64,000 nucleotides of DNA from Rubellimicrobium aerolatum (GTDB lineage: Bacteria; Pseudomonadota; Alphaproteobacteria; Rhodobacterales; Rhodobacteraceae). Position numbers and translations under genes: made by a program. This document shows positions 1 through 9,397 of this stretch, piece by piece. The number at the start of each line of letters is the position of its first letter. Position 1 is the stretch's first letter. Location of the stretch: positions 1 to 64,000 of the forward strand of contig NZ_JAGGJP010000013.1 of assembly GCF_017872975.1 (NCBI RefSeq). The letters are read 5' to 3'. The notes beneath the pieces were generated by a model, which did not search any database, was not told the DNA's origin, and saw only the letters and a list, made by a program, of their open reading frames with translations.

Positions 1-2
1 GC

Positions 3-353
3 CTCATCAACGGCGAGCCCGGGGCCGAGCGCGTGGCGGCCGTGCTGTCCCAAGCCGTCATCTCGACCGTGAACCTCGCCGAGGTGGCCACCAAGTTGAA
101 CGACCTCGGCGCCGACGCGGCCACCGCCCGCGCCCTTCTCGCGCCCCTTCATCTCTCCGTGGTGCCCTTTGACGAAGCCATGGCCTACGCCACGGGCGCG
201 CTGCGGGCCGCGACACGGGGACAGGGCCTGTCCCTGGGGGACCGGGGCTGCCTGGCCCTGGCTGCAAGCCGCAGGGCCACGGTCCTGACCACGGACAAGG
301 CTTGGGCGACAGTGGGTGATCTGGTCGGGGTGGCCGTGGAGATGCTCCGCTGA
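3..353 (+). CDS. VapC-like PIN-domain toxin, 5' end outside window
   Basis: This is the C-terminal part of a PIN-domain ribonuclease of VapC type, which normally cleaves RNA as the toxin of a type II toxin-antitoxin pair. The reading frame is open to the window edge from base 3 (LINGEPGAERV...), so the usual N-terminal aspartate and start codon lie upstream; a GTG at 33 is only an internal codon. The later PIN signature is visible as GLSLGDRGCLALA followed by TVLTTDKAW, giving the Asp/Asp pair of the active site. The end of the protein is complete. The antitoxin is expected just upstream, outside the window. Identification of the family is firm; the target RNA is unknown. Confidence 0.85.
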   Translation, partial: LINGEPGAERVAAVLSQAVISTVNLAEVATKLNDLGADAATARALLAPLHLSVVPFDEAMAYATGALRAATRGQGLSLGDRGCLALAASRRATVLTTDKAWATVGDLVGVAVEMLR

Positions 354-618
354 GCGGTCATGAGGCCGGGTCAGGCGTGGGGGGGCGTCTATAATCCTTG
401 ACGCTCCTCCTCGACCCGCTCACCGGCTCAGGGCGGACGATGCGCAGCGCGAACCGCCTGGGGTGAGCCGTCGAGAAAGCTTCAGCTGAACCTACGCCTT
501 TGTGCGTGCTTGCGGGTTTCCGGACGGCCCTGGCGTGTAAGGTTTGGGAACGTTTGCTGGACCTCTTTATCACAAGGCCTGAACGGACGTTCTAGCGGCT
601 AGCCTACTCCGTCACTGC

Positions 619-2787
619 TCAAGCTGAGTAAGCTCGAGGAGGCAATGATCGACGGACATTGTTGAGTAGATCGCGCTCGAATGGGTGAAGATCGATCTGC
701 TCGGTGTTCAACGAAGCGAGCAGCCGCAGGCCATGGTCTACATCTTCAATTGCGCCCCAATGCCTTTTCATCTTCAATGAGATTTCAGCCGGAACACCGT
801 ACTCATCCAAGGCGAAAAGGCCGGCCGGCATGAAAAGGGAGTCCGCCTGCGCCGCATACATGCTGTAGTCCCCCGGAACCGATCGCTTATGTCGGCCAAG
901 AACGTCTGCTTGAATGCGGCTGACTGCCATTAACTGACGGCCGAACGTATAGCCAACATACTTGCGAAGAAAGGCGAGCGCGTCCTCAACAGCATCGCTG
1001 ACGGTCCTAGTCTCCCATCGTTCGCGTACCCGGCGTCTGATGAAATCTTTAAAATCACCCGCATTCATAAGACTGGTAAGAACAGCATGGAGCTGGTTGC
1101 CATCGTATATACCATGATGCCGCAAGGAGCTCCCTTGATCAATGTGAGTGTAGATCAACTCGCACACTGCGCGAAGCTGATTAGAGTTCGGAACGCCGCG
1201 CCACTGAAGTAATTCGGGCGATCTATCATAAATCCCAGATATAGCGTCAAACAGTATGTTCTGAACGTCGATCGGCAAATAACGATTTGCGCGTATTGTC
1301 GCTTCGCTTAGTTTTGAATCTCTGAAGATAGTGCTCAGACGCTCCTTAGATCCAGTGGACAGACTTGTTTGTGGTAGATCAAGGAGCAACGAGAGCGGGG
1401 TTGAGAGGTCTTGTCCTTCAATCGGTAGGTTAACCATGTGGTCACCTTCAGCAACGGCCTCTTCCAAGACAAAGACCTTGCCGATGAAGTAGCGGTTCAT
1501 ACGTCCTGCGCGACCGGCAATATTCCTGAATGTAAAATCATCGATAGTTTTCGTGTTCCGGCGCCGATCAAAGATCACAACATTCTCGGCGACGGTGTTT
1601 ACGCCTTCAATGATAGTTGACGTGCAGACGAGGTAGTTAATCCGATGTTCCTCGAATGCGCAAACCATATACTGCTGAATCGCTCTTGGTACATTGCCGT
1701 GGTGAATGCCGACGCCCCTCTTGAGGGACTGTATGACCTCCCATTCTGATGGGTAGTGCTGCTCAAGCCATGTCACCGCATCTTTAGTTGCATCGCAGAT
1801 CGGCAGATTACAACCGGTATGGATTGTGCGTGCAGCTTCTCGCGCGCTACGTGGAGACTGACAATATACAAGGGTCGGACTGGTCAGAGAACTGCAAAGT
1901 TCGACGAGTTTAGTGGCACGTTCCTCGCCGCGCTGCTTGAGGTTGAAGTGATGTACATCCAGCGCGACAGTTGAGAAGTCGGATGGAATAAAAACATGCT
2001 TGTAGTCGGATGCCAGACCGCTTACAGACGAAATGTTGGGGCCGATCAGATAGAACTGGGCCCCCTGCTGGGCTAGTCGGTGAAAGCAGATATTAAGATC
2101 GATTGCACGTTCGTCATCATCGTCGCGCATATCCAGTTTGTAGAACTCATCGATGACGAAGAAGTCGACGTCGCCAAGGTCCTTCCGCCCCAACGCCCTC
2201 TCCTGTGTCAGGATGTACACAGTAGGTCGTCCATCATCGAGCCGGGCTTGGCTCGGATGAGTGATGATGTCGTGGCTGGAGCCCAGCGATGAAGCAATGC
2301 GCCTCCTAGTCTCATCAATCAAAGCGATCGTAGGTACAATAATAACTGCGCGTTTATGCTTGCGGGTTGCAAGGACAGCATCAATAACGAGGCTCTTACC
2401 AACGCTTGTCGGCGCGCTCAGCACTACGTTGCGGCCGTTGATTAGCTCCTGAAAGACAGACAGCTGTAAGCTGTGGAAGAGGCGTTCTTCTCCAACACCA
2501 TGAACCCTGTGGGCCTCGATCAGGATCTGATCTTCTAGTCCTTCACTCTTGGTTTGGTCGGTATAGGGGAACAGCCCTACCTCCCGGACCAAAGCATCGA
2601 GGAGAGCGTCGTACCCATCTGTGAACGTCTCTCTGTGCGACAGCAGGCGGATAATCAAGTCGCGCGCAATCGCAACCGTTCTTTCGTCATTCGCCAGTCG
2701 GGCAACTTCCCGGAAAATAGGAAAGCGATGCTCAGCCAGCTTTTCTGGTTGAGTGAGGGATTCTCGAATGAGGCTCAAATCCATCAC
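619..2787 (-). CDS. Ski2-like DEAD/DEAH helicase, HamB/AbpB-like, of a two-gene defence module
   Basis: A 722-residue superfamily 2 helicase. Walker A is APTSVGKS at 125-132, the DEAH-box position reads DEFY at 213-216, a GVGIHHGNVPRAIQ segment lies near 358-371, and motif VI is NIAGRAGR at about 422-429. This set and order is that of Ski2-like helicases, including the helicase subunits of Hachiman (HamB) and AbpB. It starts inside the stop of the upstream nuclease-like gene (4-base ATGA overlap), so the two are almost certainly co-translated. By analogy with Hachiman the helicase would sense or travel on DNA and license the nuclease partner; that role is inference. GC is lower than in the transfer genes, which suggests separate acquisition. 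Confidence 0.85.
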   Translation of the reverse strand: MMDLSLIRESLTQPEKLAEHRFPIFREVARLANDERTVAIARDLIIRLLSHRETFTDGYDALLDALVREVGLFPYTDQTKSEGLEDQILIEAHRVHGVGEERLFHSLQLSVFQELINGRNVVLSAPTSVGKSLVIDAVLATRKHKRAVIIVPTIALIDETRRRIASSLGSSHDIITHPSQARLDDGRPTVYILTQERALGRKDLGDVDFFVIDEFYKLDMRDDDDERAIDLNICFHRLAQQGAQFYLIGPNISSVSGLASDYKHVFIPSDFSTVALDVHHFNLKQRGEERATKLVELCSSLTSPTLVYCQSPRSAREAARTIHTGCNLPICDATKDAVTWLEQHYPSEWEVIQSLKRGVGIHHGNVPRAIQQYMVCAFEEHRINYLVCTSTIIEGVNTVAENVVIFDRRRNTKTIDDFTFRNIAGRAGRMNRYFIGKVFVLEEAVAEGDHMVNLPIEGQDLSTPLSLLLDLPQTSLSTGSKERLSTIFRDSKLSEATIRANRYLPIDVQNILFDAISGIYDRSPELLQWRGVPNSNQLRAVCELIYTHIDQGSSLRHHGIYDGNQLHAVLTSLMNAGDFKDFIRRRVRERWETRTVSDAVEDALAFLRKYVGYTFGRQLMAVSRIQADVLGRHKRSVPGDYSMYAAQADSLFMPAGLFALDEYGVPAEISLKMKRHWGAIEDVDHGLRLLASLNTEQIDLHPFERDLLNNVRRSLPPRAYSA

Positions 2788-4403
2788 TGTCCCCTAAGCT
2801 GTTTCTCGAAGTCTCGCGCGAGTGTAGTGGCGCATTCTATTGGAACAAGGAATATTGAAACTTGAATGCCGCTTAGTTCATCCCCAATTTGATTCTTAAT
2901 TCTCACATATTCGTCTTCGACCTCTCGCTGCAACAGGTTGACGTATACAGCGTTGAATCCTGATTGAAGCGTAGTGCTGTCATATGCTACCAGAATGGGA
3001 AGGCGGATTACCTTGAGAAGGTCCGACGTCTTCCCAGTAGATTTCAGGATTCCGTCAAGGTTATCGGCGCGTAGGTGTCGCGGCTCGCGTAGTTGGATGA
3101 TGATGTCCCGCTCTTCATGCAGCACGTCGCGGGTCAATGCAGTACGGAGCTCGGAAAGAACTTCGCTGACAACGGCGTGGTGATTAGATGCGGTCACCAG
3201 GCGCGATCGCCCCAGCCAGATCTCCTCACCGGTTACAAGTGGCACGATATGTGCGCTGGTGGACCGCATCGTGCCCGCGATTGAAAAGAAGATCCGGCAA
3301 GCAATCGGCTCGGCGCCGAAGTGATGACGGAGGATGGCATGCAGTATAAGCGCGGCGATAAGGTGCGGCATGTCGGCCGGGCCGCGCCGGTCCAATGCCT
3401 TCAACGCTTCGCCTGGCAGCCGTCGCGCAGATAGGTGGTTGTAGCTCGCCAGTACGCGAGGAGATAGAGCCACCTCCGGCAGCCAATCGAGCAGGTGCTC
3501 GATCAGTTCGCTCTTGCGCCAGACCTGTCCATCATACTCGACGTCATAAGCGTACAGGGCCCTATTGATTTCGCTGTCATCAACTGTGTGAAGCTCCGAG
3601 AAGAACCGCGGCGCATCAAAGATCTGGTAGACCTTCACGGCGGCAGTCGCCGCCTCGCGCATCTGACGCAGCTGCTCCTCCCACCATGTCAGACAGTCGC
3701 TTCGGCTCCAAACCTTGCCGTCAGGATTACTCGATGGTTCATCACCCATTGCGCGCGTCTTCTGGACGAGGCGCTGATAAGTCTCATCAATCAGGTGGAA
3801 AGCCGGATAAAGGCCGCGGCCTCCAGCCAGCTTCAATAACGCATTCGTGTTCCGCGCAATTAGAGATTGTTCGTCTCCTTCCACTTCCCACAGGAGGCAA
3901 CGTGACCAGTCTTCTAATGTTCGCCCGGAGGCGGATTTGATGTCCCTATAACGCTTGGAAAAGCTCGCAACCAATCCAGCAAGCGTGGTGTTACTACTGC
4001 GCTTAGCGCGAGGTAGGGTGAATGGAAGAAGCTTGGTGCACACCTGTCTCGTTGTGACTAGTCGAAACCACGCTGTGTCGCCATGCTTGTCACAGAGGAG
4101 AGACTTTTCGCATACTGAGCTTCCCTTCCTGCCGCTATCACGCGCAATCAGCTCAGCTATATTCCATTTGCTATCTTTTTCAGTTGTCTTGACCTGGATG
4201 TACTCGTTGATGACTGAACCAGCTTCGTTGCGCCTAACCACAACATCATCGCCTGTCTCACATTCGAGTTGCATGACCATCGGATCCTGTAGCATCTCCA
4301 AGGCAACTCTGGCGGCTACATGGTCTTGAATGCGAAAACCGCGTCGTGCAGCGATACCCCCAGCATCTGACGCCCTTGCTGGATCCACTAAACTATCAGG
4401 CAC
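2784..4403 (-). CDS. DUF4297-like (Cap4-type) nuclease-domain protein, first gene of defence pair
   Basis: A 539-residue protein with a GTG start preceded by GGGAGG nine bases upstream. The N-terminus has the look of the DUF4297/Cap4 nuclease domain: RRGFRIQDHVAARVALEML at about 20-38, an acidic LECETGDD near 46-53, and EYIQVKT at 67-73, which gives the D...QxK form of a PD-(D/E)xK active site; a conserved EKSL-like segment follows. The remaining 400 residues are not recognised and may bind the helicase or a trigger. The gene overlaps the downstream helicase by four bases. The pairing has the layout of Hachiman (HamA-HamB), but HamA carries DUF1837, so this is better called Hachiman-like. Family assignment was made by eye from motifs. 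Confidence 0.7.
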   Translation of the reverse strand: MPDSLVDPARASDAGGIAARRGFRIQDHVAARVALEMLQDPMVMQLECETGDDVVVRRNEAGSVINEYIQVKTTEKDSKWNIAELIARDSGRKGSSVCEKSLLCDKHGDTAWFRLVTTRQVCTKLLPFTLPRAKRSSNTTLAGLVASFSKRYRDIKSASGRTLEDWSRCLLWEVEGDEQSLIARNTNALLKLAGGRGLYPAFHLIDETYQRLVQKTRAMGDEPSSNPDGKVWSRSDCLTWWEEQLRQMREAATAAVKVYQIFDAPRFFSELHTVDDSEINRALYAYDVEYDGQVWRKSELIEHLLDWLPEVALSPRVLASYNHLSARRLPGEALKALDRRGPADMPHLIAALILHAILRHHFGAEPIACRIFFSIAGTMRSTSAHIVPLVTGEEIWLGRSRLVTASNHHAVVSEVLSELRTALTRDVLHEERDIIIQLREPRHLRADNLDGILKSTGKTSDLLKVIRLPILVAYDSTTLQSGFNAVYVNLLQREVEDEYVRIKNQIGDELSGIQVSIFLVPIECATTLARDFEKQLRGQ

Positions 4404-4727
4404 TCGGCGCCTCCCTTACGGAGGGGAAGATGCCGACTACCGTAGAAAGTGTAAAGCTGGCGGTCTCGAAGCCTGACACTTTTGCAAGATGAGAGTTCGG
4501 CTCGGCGCGAAGTTATGACTTAGCAGGATCGTAGGTCGCACCGGAGCTGCCCGCCAGTTGAGAGTTCCCTGCGATGCCAGACCTTGCATGGAACGCAAGG
4601 TAAGGTAGGCGCTCTTCGCGCGGTGAGCGCCACGTGAGGGGCGACTTTCGAGCCCAGGTCATCATCGTGGGTCACCCCTTGATCTCAGCCAGGCCCTAGA
4701 CCGAACCACCGCAGCGGTCGTCGCCCC
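4404..4727. other. Intergenic region upstream of the DUF4297-helicase pair
   Basis: No gene is seen here. The part next to 4403 should contain the promoter of the leftward nuclease-helicase operon; a GGGAGG ribosome site is visible at its edge. The part next to 4727 follows the stop of the HNH gene. No clear terminator with a T-run was found. Confidence 0.5.
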
Positions 4728-5189
4728 CTAGCGCACGAGCAGATCGCCCATGGCGCGCCGCAGGAACGCCTTGCGCCAGCGCGTCCGCCGGTGCTCGGGG
4801 GCGTCGTGGAGCATGTGGCAGCGCTGGCAGAGCGCGGCCAGATCGCGGGGCCCGTTGCGGCTGGGGTCGTGCCGCAGATGGCAGCTCGCCAGCACCACCC
4901 GGGTGACCGGCAGCCAGGGGACGTGATCGAGACCGGCCAAGGTCGGCTGGCGCGCCTCCAGCACGGCGGGCGGGGCCAAGCCCCGCACCCGCCGACCGCG
5001 GCCGTCGCGCCAGGCCGCGCGCTCCTCGTCCCACCAGGTGCCCGCGCCGTCGCCCAGGTGGACGACCCGCCGCCCGTGCGGCCGCCCGCAGCGCTCGCAG
5101 CGGCCCCGGGCCCGCCCGAAGCGGATCAGCCGCGACAGCTCCGGCCAGTCGATGGGGTAGAGCCAGCGGTTCTCGGGAGCGATCGGCAT
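4728..5189 (-). CDS. HNH endonuclease-like protein, copy 1
   Basis: A 153-residue small HNH-type protein. A CxxC pair lies at 31-34 (CERCGRPHGR), and the core reads SCHLRHDPSRNG at 102-113 followed by LCQRCHMLHD at 120-129, giving the Cys pairs and His/Asn ligands of a zinc-bound HNH fold. The start was set at the ATG whose product begins MPIAPENRW because a second copy at 39643-40104 has exactly the same length and start. The two proteins differ at only a few positions and resemblance continues upstream of both starts. It lies downstream of an Abi-type gene on the same strand with a gap of about 140 bases. Function may be DNA cleavage in defence or homing; unproven. Confidence 0.8.
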   Translation of the reverse strand: MPIAPENRWLYPIDWPELSRLIRFGRARGRCERCGRPHGRRVVHLGDGAGTWWDEERAAWRDGRGRRVRGLAPPAVLEARQPTLAGLDHVPWLPVTRVVLASCHLRHDPSRNGPRDLAALCQRCHMLHDAPEHRRTRWRKAFLRRAMGDLLVR

Positions 5190-5320
5190 GGGAGCGAGTC
5201 TGGGCCACAAGGACCCGAAAGCCAAGGGACGGCCCGCTGGGAACGAGGTGGCCTGTGGCTCCTCGGATCGGCCGCCACGCCAGGGCCGGCCCGCGGCAGA
5301 CGGCGCGGGAGGGTCCGGCT
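4728..5320. repeat. Long direct repeat, copy 1 (HNH gene and upstream DNA)
   Basis: The HNH gene and about 130 bases upstream of it closely match 39643-40235 in the same orientation. The match includes the run CCAAGGGACGGCC upstream of both starts. The upstream edge is approximate because similarity fades gradually. Confidence 0.75.
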
Positions 5321-5332
5321 CGGGAAGGTCGG

Positions 5333-6070
5333 TTAGTTGATCCCCGTATCGTCCTGCCCAACTGTGGGCCCAGCAGGGACGAACTCGGGCGCAGGCCGCG
5401 CCAGCTCGATGCCCGAGGCCGGATAAACGGCAGAGAAGCGACCGTAGGTTCGGCACCAAGCGGCCCCCGCAGGCGACAGCCACTCGGTCAACTCGATGAT
5501 CTTCCCGTGGTGCTTGGGCAAGTTCCAGTTGAGGATAGGCTCGTGGTGCGCGATGCGGTTGCGCAGCATCCTGAGCCGGGCAAGCGGCTCGGAGAAGTCC
5601 TTGCGGCGGAGCCCTTTGCCGTCGGCGCGCCGTGCGATCTTGTGCAGGAGCTGCTGCCAGAGCGTCTCGTAGTCCTTGCCAAAAAACGCCGTCCAGTACC
5701 CGAAGGTCAGCGCCGCCACGACCCGGCCCGGATCGTGGGAACGGCCGCTCTCCGTCAGCTCGGCCTTGGCCTTTTCCAGCTGCTCCGCCTGCCGGCTGCC
5801 CTTCTGGTACTCGGGGCGATTGAACCAGGGGAGCGCTGGGTCGCCGTGAGGCTCGGCGGACGCCACCGCATGGATCCTGTTGCGTAGCGCCACCTCGAGC
5901 ATGTGGAGGGGAGTATAAAGGCTCTCGGAAAGCTGGGAGTTGAGGGTGTAAAGCTCGACGGCGCGCAGCCGATCGCCGTCGGCCCAGGTGAGGTATCGGC
6001 CAAACCGCTCCAGAGAGAGGGTGTCCTCCAGGGCCGCGATCTCCTCTTCGGTCATGCCGTCTCGTTTCAC
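5333..6070 (-). CDS. Abi_2-family (AbiD/AbiF-like) HEPN protein
   Basis: A 245-residue protein of the Abi_2 family, known from phage abortive infection systems. The N-terminal half has the typical pattern SLERFGRYL ... ELYTLNSQLSESLYTPLHM, followed by LEVALRNRI. Near residue 170 the motif RMLRNRIAHHEPIL contains the RNxxxH core of HEPN ribonucleases, so RNA cleavage on infection is the likely action. A GTGGAAAG sequence sits just before the ATG; an alternative start five codons later is possible. The next gene in the same direction encodes an HNH protein. The protein is somewhat shorter than many family members (often about 300 residues), with a non-conserved Pro-rich tail. Confidence 0.75.
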   Translation of the reverse strand: MKRDGMTEEEIAALEDTLSLERFGRYLTWADGDRLRAVELYTLNSQLSESLYTPLHMLEVALRNRIHAVASAEPHGDPALPWFNRPEYQKGSRQAEQLEKAKAELTESGRSHDPGRVVAALTFGYWTAFFGKDYETLWQQLLHKIARRADGKGLRRKDFSEPLARLRMLRNRIAHHEPILNWNLPKHHGKIIELTEWLSPAGAAWCRTYGRFSAVYPASGIELARPAPEFVPAGPTVGQDDTGIN

Positions 6071-7405
6071 TTTCCACTTGAACCTGTCGCCGTCAGGGGC
6101 ATATTTGCCCTGTACGCCCCGGTTCCGTCTCTGCCTCTGGCATGCGGCCGGGGCAAATCGTTTCTGTAGCCTGGGCCATCGCAGCCAGCAGGCGCGCCCA
6201 CGTCCCTACTGGTTCTCTCCCGCCGTTGGCGCTTCTCCACAAACCTCCGTCCCAGCTTATCCCACAGGCTCGATGAGACCCTCAAGGTGATGGATGGTGC
6301 CGTTCAGTCGACCGAGGCGGTTCGGCCCCAACCTGGTGAGCTTCTGAGAGCCTCCGTCCCGAGCTGGAACTCTCATCGAGCGCACCGCAACAGCCATCCA
6401 CCGTACGTCCGATGTCGTCAAGCTGGCCCGGAGCGGCCGGCGGCCGGCACGCGTCCGGACGGACCAGCTCCTCGCGGCGAACCTCGGGGGCGGCCCCCGG
6501 CCCCCCGGGATATTTGGAGAAGGTGCGAGGCAGGCAGTCCTACTCGCGCACCACCAGTCGGGGCTACGACCAGGTGTGTTGAACGACGATCCCCATGGCC
6601 TTAGATCGGAGCTAGGCTGGCAACAGCTGGCGACTGGTCAGGCCGCGTGCCGGGCCAGCGTTGCGGTGACCCGGCCCCCCCAAAGGGCACCGGTTGCGAG
6701 CCGTCCCTTGGAGAGCCGCCCTTTGGGGCGGTTTTTCTTCTTTCCAGAGCCCTGTGATCCAGTACGTCTCGCGCAGCCTGGCCGCGTTCTCCTCGGCCCA
6801 GTCGATTTAGGAGCGGGCCTGCGCGACCATGTCGGCTACCTGCAGCAGGCGCACGGCGGCCCAGTCGATCTGCAACACCCGGTTCACCGCCCGAAAGCGG
6901 CCACGCGGAGTCCTACTTTGCCCGCGACAGGGACGGAGGCGCACGGCCTAACCCAGCCGGAAACGTGGCCGTTCCGACCCGCTCGAGGATTGGCAAGCTC
7001 GGCCTGGAAGCGCCAAGATTTCCTGTCTGCTCCCACGTCCGACAATCATCCCGTCCGCCTGACCGCTATGACGCATGTTGCCGGACGAGCCAAACGCGGG
7101 CCGTCAGACGGAGGTTAGACGGACGACGCCTGGAGGCTTCGGAAGGGCGTTGGTGGTATGACTGCTCCCCCTGGTGAATCATCGCAGACCCACCTTGGCA
7201 CACCATTGCCGTCGGAGGGCGGTCACACAATCAACTCCCCTGGGCGGGGCGACCCGTCGGGGTAGGTAGGGGCTCCCCGCAACAGCTCGGTGGCTGCCGT
7301 CCATTCAAGAATTCTCGGTCTCCAGCAAAGCAAGACCGCTCGCGCCTGACGCACATCGCAGAGAGTCTTGCTGGTCGATAACGTCGACAACTGCTCGATC
7401 TTTGC
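6071..7405. other. 1.3-kb gene-poor region with decayed sequence
   Basis: No intact gene is supported. On the minus strand 6740-6905 reads like broken coding DNA, with two similar segments (both begin with a GGCCCAGTCGAT box, at about 6796 and 6858) separated by an in-frame stop. A rightward hairpin terminator lies at 6714-6738. The rest shows no recognisable product. Confidence 0.45.
6714..6738 (+). terminator. Intrinsic terminator
   Basis: A GC-rich hairpin (CCGCCC, short loop, GGGCGG) is followed at once by a run of T on the plus strand. It is a textbook Rho-independent terminator, but no intact rightward gene precedes it, so it probably belonged to a lost gene or an unseen RNA. Confidence 0.6.
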
Positions 7406-9397
7406 TCAATGTCTCTCGGGAAACACAACCTCGGTATTGGTTCCCCACTCGATTAGAACCAGATGCGAGAGGTCATGGTTACCATCTAGATGAGGCTCGA
7501 CAGCCACAAGGCGCTCCACCGTCGCAAAGTGCTCAGCAATCAACTGCCGCAGTTCTAGCTCAGAAACTTTCGACGGGAGCGAGTCCCAGGTAGAATCTTC
7601 GTCGACTGCGCGGGTGATCGGAAATCCTCTCAAGTGAATTGACGTCACCTTGCCGTCGGCAAACGACAGATTGAACGTGTCGACGTTCGGCGGATCGCCA
7701 GGTAGGCGAACATACTTCATTTCATTACCAGCTATTTGCCTTCGGAACCAGCGTTTGACGTCTGCGAACCGCTGACTTAGAGCGACAACAAAGATTGGCT
7801 CAAGATATGAGTTCTTCGGGGTTGGGCGGATGTTGCCCTCACTATCAAAATACGCCTCGTAAACGATGCCGGCAAAGAAAATATCCGCATTCGGACTGAG
7901 CCGCCGAGCTAAGAACTCCCCCAAATTCTCGATGAGCTGAACTGCAGCATGGGAATTTCCGCAGGCAGCTTGATAGACATTGCGGCCCAAGACAAAAATC
8001 TGTTCAGGGGTGGCCGCGCCGCTTGAAACAGCGGCAGCAACGCCGGACATAGCTGGGTTTTGGCGATACCAGTTGTAGGTCTTCAGGGCGCGAATGATGT
8101 AGTCAGGGGAGTCATCGGCCCCCATCGCTGGGTAGCGCGCGTCCGCCTTCGCATCCGGCGCTAGCGCGTCGAGAAGATCTTCAACTTCCGATCTGAGCTC
8201 CACGTCATTTTGGACCGGAATAGCGGGTTCCTGAACGGGGGGCTCTCCCTCCACTTGGTCTTCGGGGTTCCGGACCGGGTTAGCGGGTTCCCGAGCGGGC
8301 GGCTCGGCCTCCACTTGGGCTTCGGGCTCTGCATGTTCGCCCAAAACTGAAGTTTCAACCGCAACATCGGACTGCCCGTCGACCGCCTCTTCCGTGCCAC
8401 TCTCGTCCTTTGGCGGCTTAGCTCGATCCACTTCTGCCGCCTGCTCAATCTGAACTGCACGGGCGAGCTGTTGAACCTCGCGCGATGCCCCATGGCTGCT
8501 GAGAAGTTGAATCAGTTGCGGAATTGTTACGATATAGAGCTCATTGACTGCTGAAACTGTCGAAATCTCATGTGATAGGGTCGGGTGCGGGCAGGTAACA
8601 ACCTTCGGCTTCGCATTATTTGCGAGAGTCTTGCCGTCGTAATCAACATATCTCTCGGGAAAGTAAACCCAGTCGTCCTTTTGATCGTGAGTTATAATGA
8701 CAACTTTTTCAATATCTGGCTTACTACCCGTGTGAACAAGGATTTCCTTCCAGAAAACGAAGTCTCCATATCGATTGGCCCCATCTCCACCAACAGATCC
8801 AGCATCGCCTCGCTTCCCGGCATCTCGGTAGCCGGGCGGAATCCGACCTTCGCTACGAGCGGCAAACTCCCTCTGAAGATCAGAGAAAGTGGGCATCTGC
8901 GCGGTGAGGCAGGCTCCCTCAAGGAAGGGGAGTAACTGCTCTTCCACTTTCGTCAGCTCGACCGAATCCTTGAGCATCTTCATGGCTCGCGTGAGATCCG
9001 ACGCAGCCTTGCGAAGGAAATTCAAATAGCTTGCTCGATCATCAAACGCAAATGCCTTCGCCCGCACGTCATCGGCGAAGAGCGCTGCTGCTTCTTGTAT
9101 GAAGGACAGATCTGCTTCAATTGCACGAACTTTTGGCCGAGCCGGCAGGAGCGTATCCGGTGAGCGGCGGTGTCGATATAGCTCGTGCAGCGCCCAACTC
9201 GGGACATGCACCTTTCCGAGCCGAGGCCCAGTTCCTATCCAGTCAATGAACTCCTTCCGTGCGCCTTCCGCCAGGCGATAGGTCCAAACCAGGGACGATG
9301 TGTCCAAGTAGATGGCAGATTGAGCCGTATCGGTAAGAGCTGCCGCGATAGCTGTGTCTTGTGCTTGGCGGTCGAAGGGGTCACGAGGGAGGCGCAT
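7406..9397 (-). CDS. PIN-like domain protein (DUF4935/PIN_8 type), candidate defence ribonuclease
   Basis: A 663-residue protein. The first 300 residues match a PIN-like domain of the DUF4935 kind: IYLDTSSLVW with Asp32, SWALHELYRHR with Glu72, the hallmark PPGYRDAGKRG near 188-197, RYGDFVFWKEI with Asp212 and VVIITHDQKDDW near 232-243. These supply the acidic residues of a metal-dependent nuclease. An acidic linker follows with two copies of a 20-residue Pro/Glu-rich repeat (VEAEPPAREPANPV and VEGEPPVQEPAIPV). The C-terminal 250 residues are unrecognised. The start has GGAGTG just upstream. It is transcribed away from the reverse transcriptase gene. GC is lower than in the backbone. Defence use is inferred from domain and context. 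Confidence 0.75.
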   Translation of the reverse strand: MRLPRDPFDRQAQDTAIAAALTDTAQSAIYLDTSSLVWTYRLAEGARKEFIDWIGTGPRLGKVHVPSWALHELYRHRRSPDTLLPARPKVRAIEADLSFIQEAAALFADDVRAKAFAFDDRASYLNFLRKAASDLTRAMKMLKDSVELTKVEEQLLPFLEGACLTAQMPTFSDLQREFAARSEGRIPPGYRDAGKRGDAGSVGGDGANRYGDFVFWKEILVHTGSKPDIEKVVIITHDQKDDWVYFPERYVDYDGKTLANNAKPKVVTCPHPTLSHEISTVSAVNELYIVTIPQLIQLLSSHGASREVQQLARAVQIEQAAEVDRAKPPKDESGTEEAVDGQSDVAVETSVLGEHAEPEAQVEAEPPAREPANPVRNPEDQVEGEPPVQEPAIPVQNDVELRSEVEDLLDALAPDAKADARYPAMGADDSPDYIIRALKTYNWYRQNPAMSGVAAAVSSGAATPEQIFVLGRNVYQAACGNSHAAVQLIENLGEFLARRLSPNADIFFAGIVYEAYFDSEGNIRPTPKNSYLEPIFVVALSQRFADVKRWFRRQIAGNEMKYVRLPGDPPNVDTFNLSFADGKVTSIHLRGFPITRAVDEDSTWDSLPSKVSELELRQLIAEHFATVERLVAVEPHLDGNHDLSHLVLIEWGTNTEVVFPERH

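Noticed and set aside
358-573. 71-residue minus-strand frame next to the VapC fragment
   Set aside because: No ribosome site, no family likeness, unnatural Ser/Arg-rich sequence.
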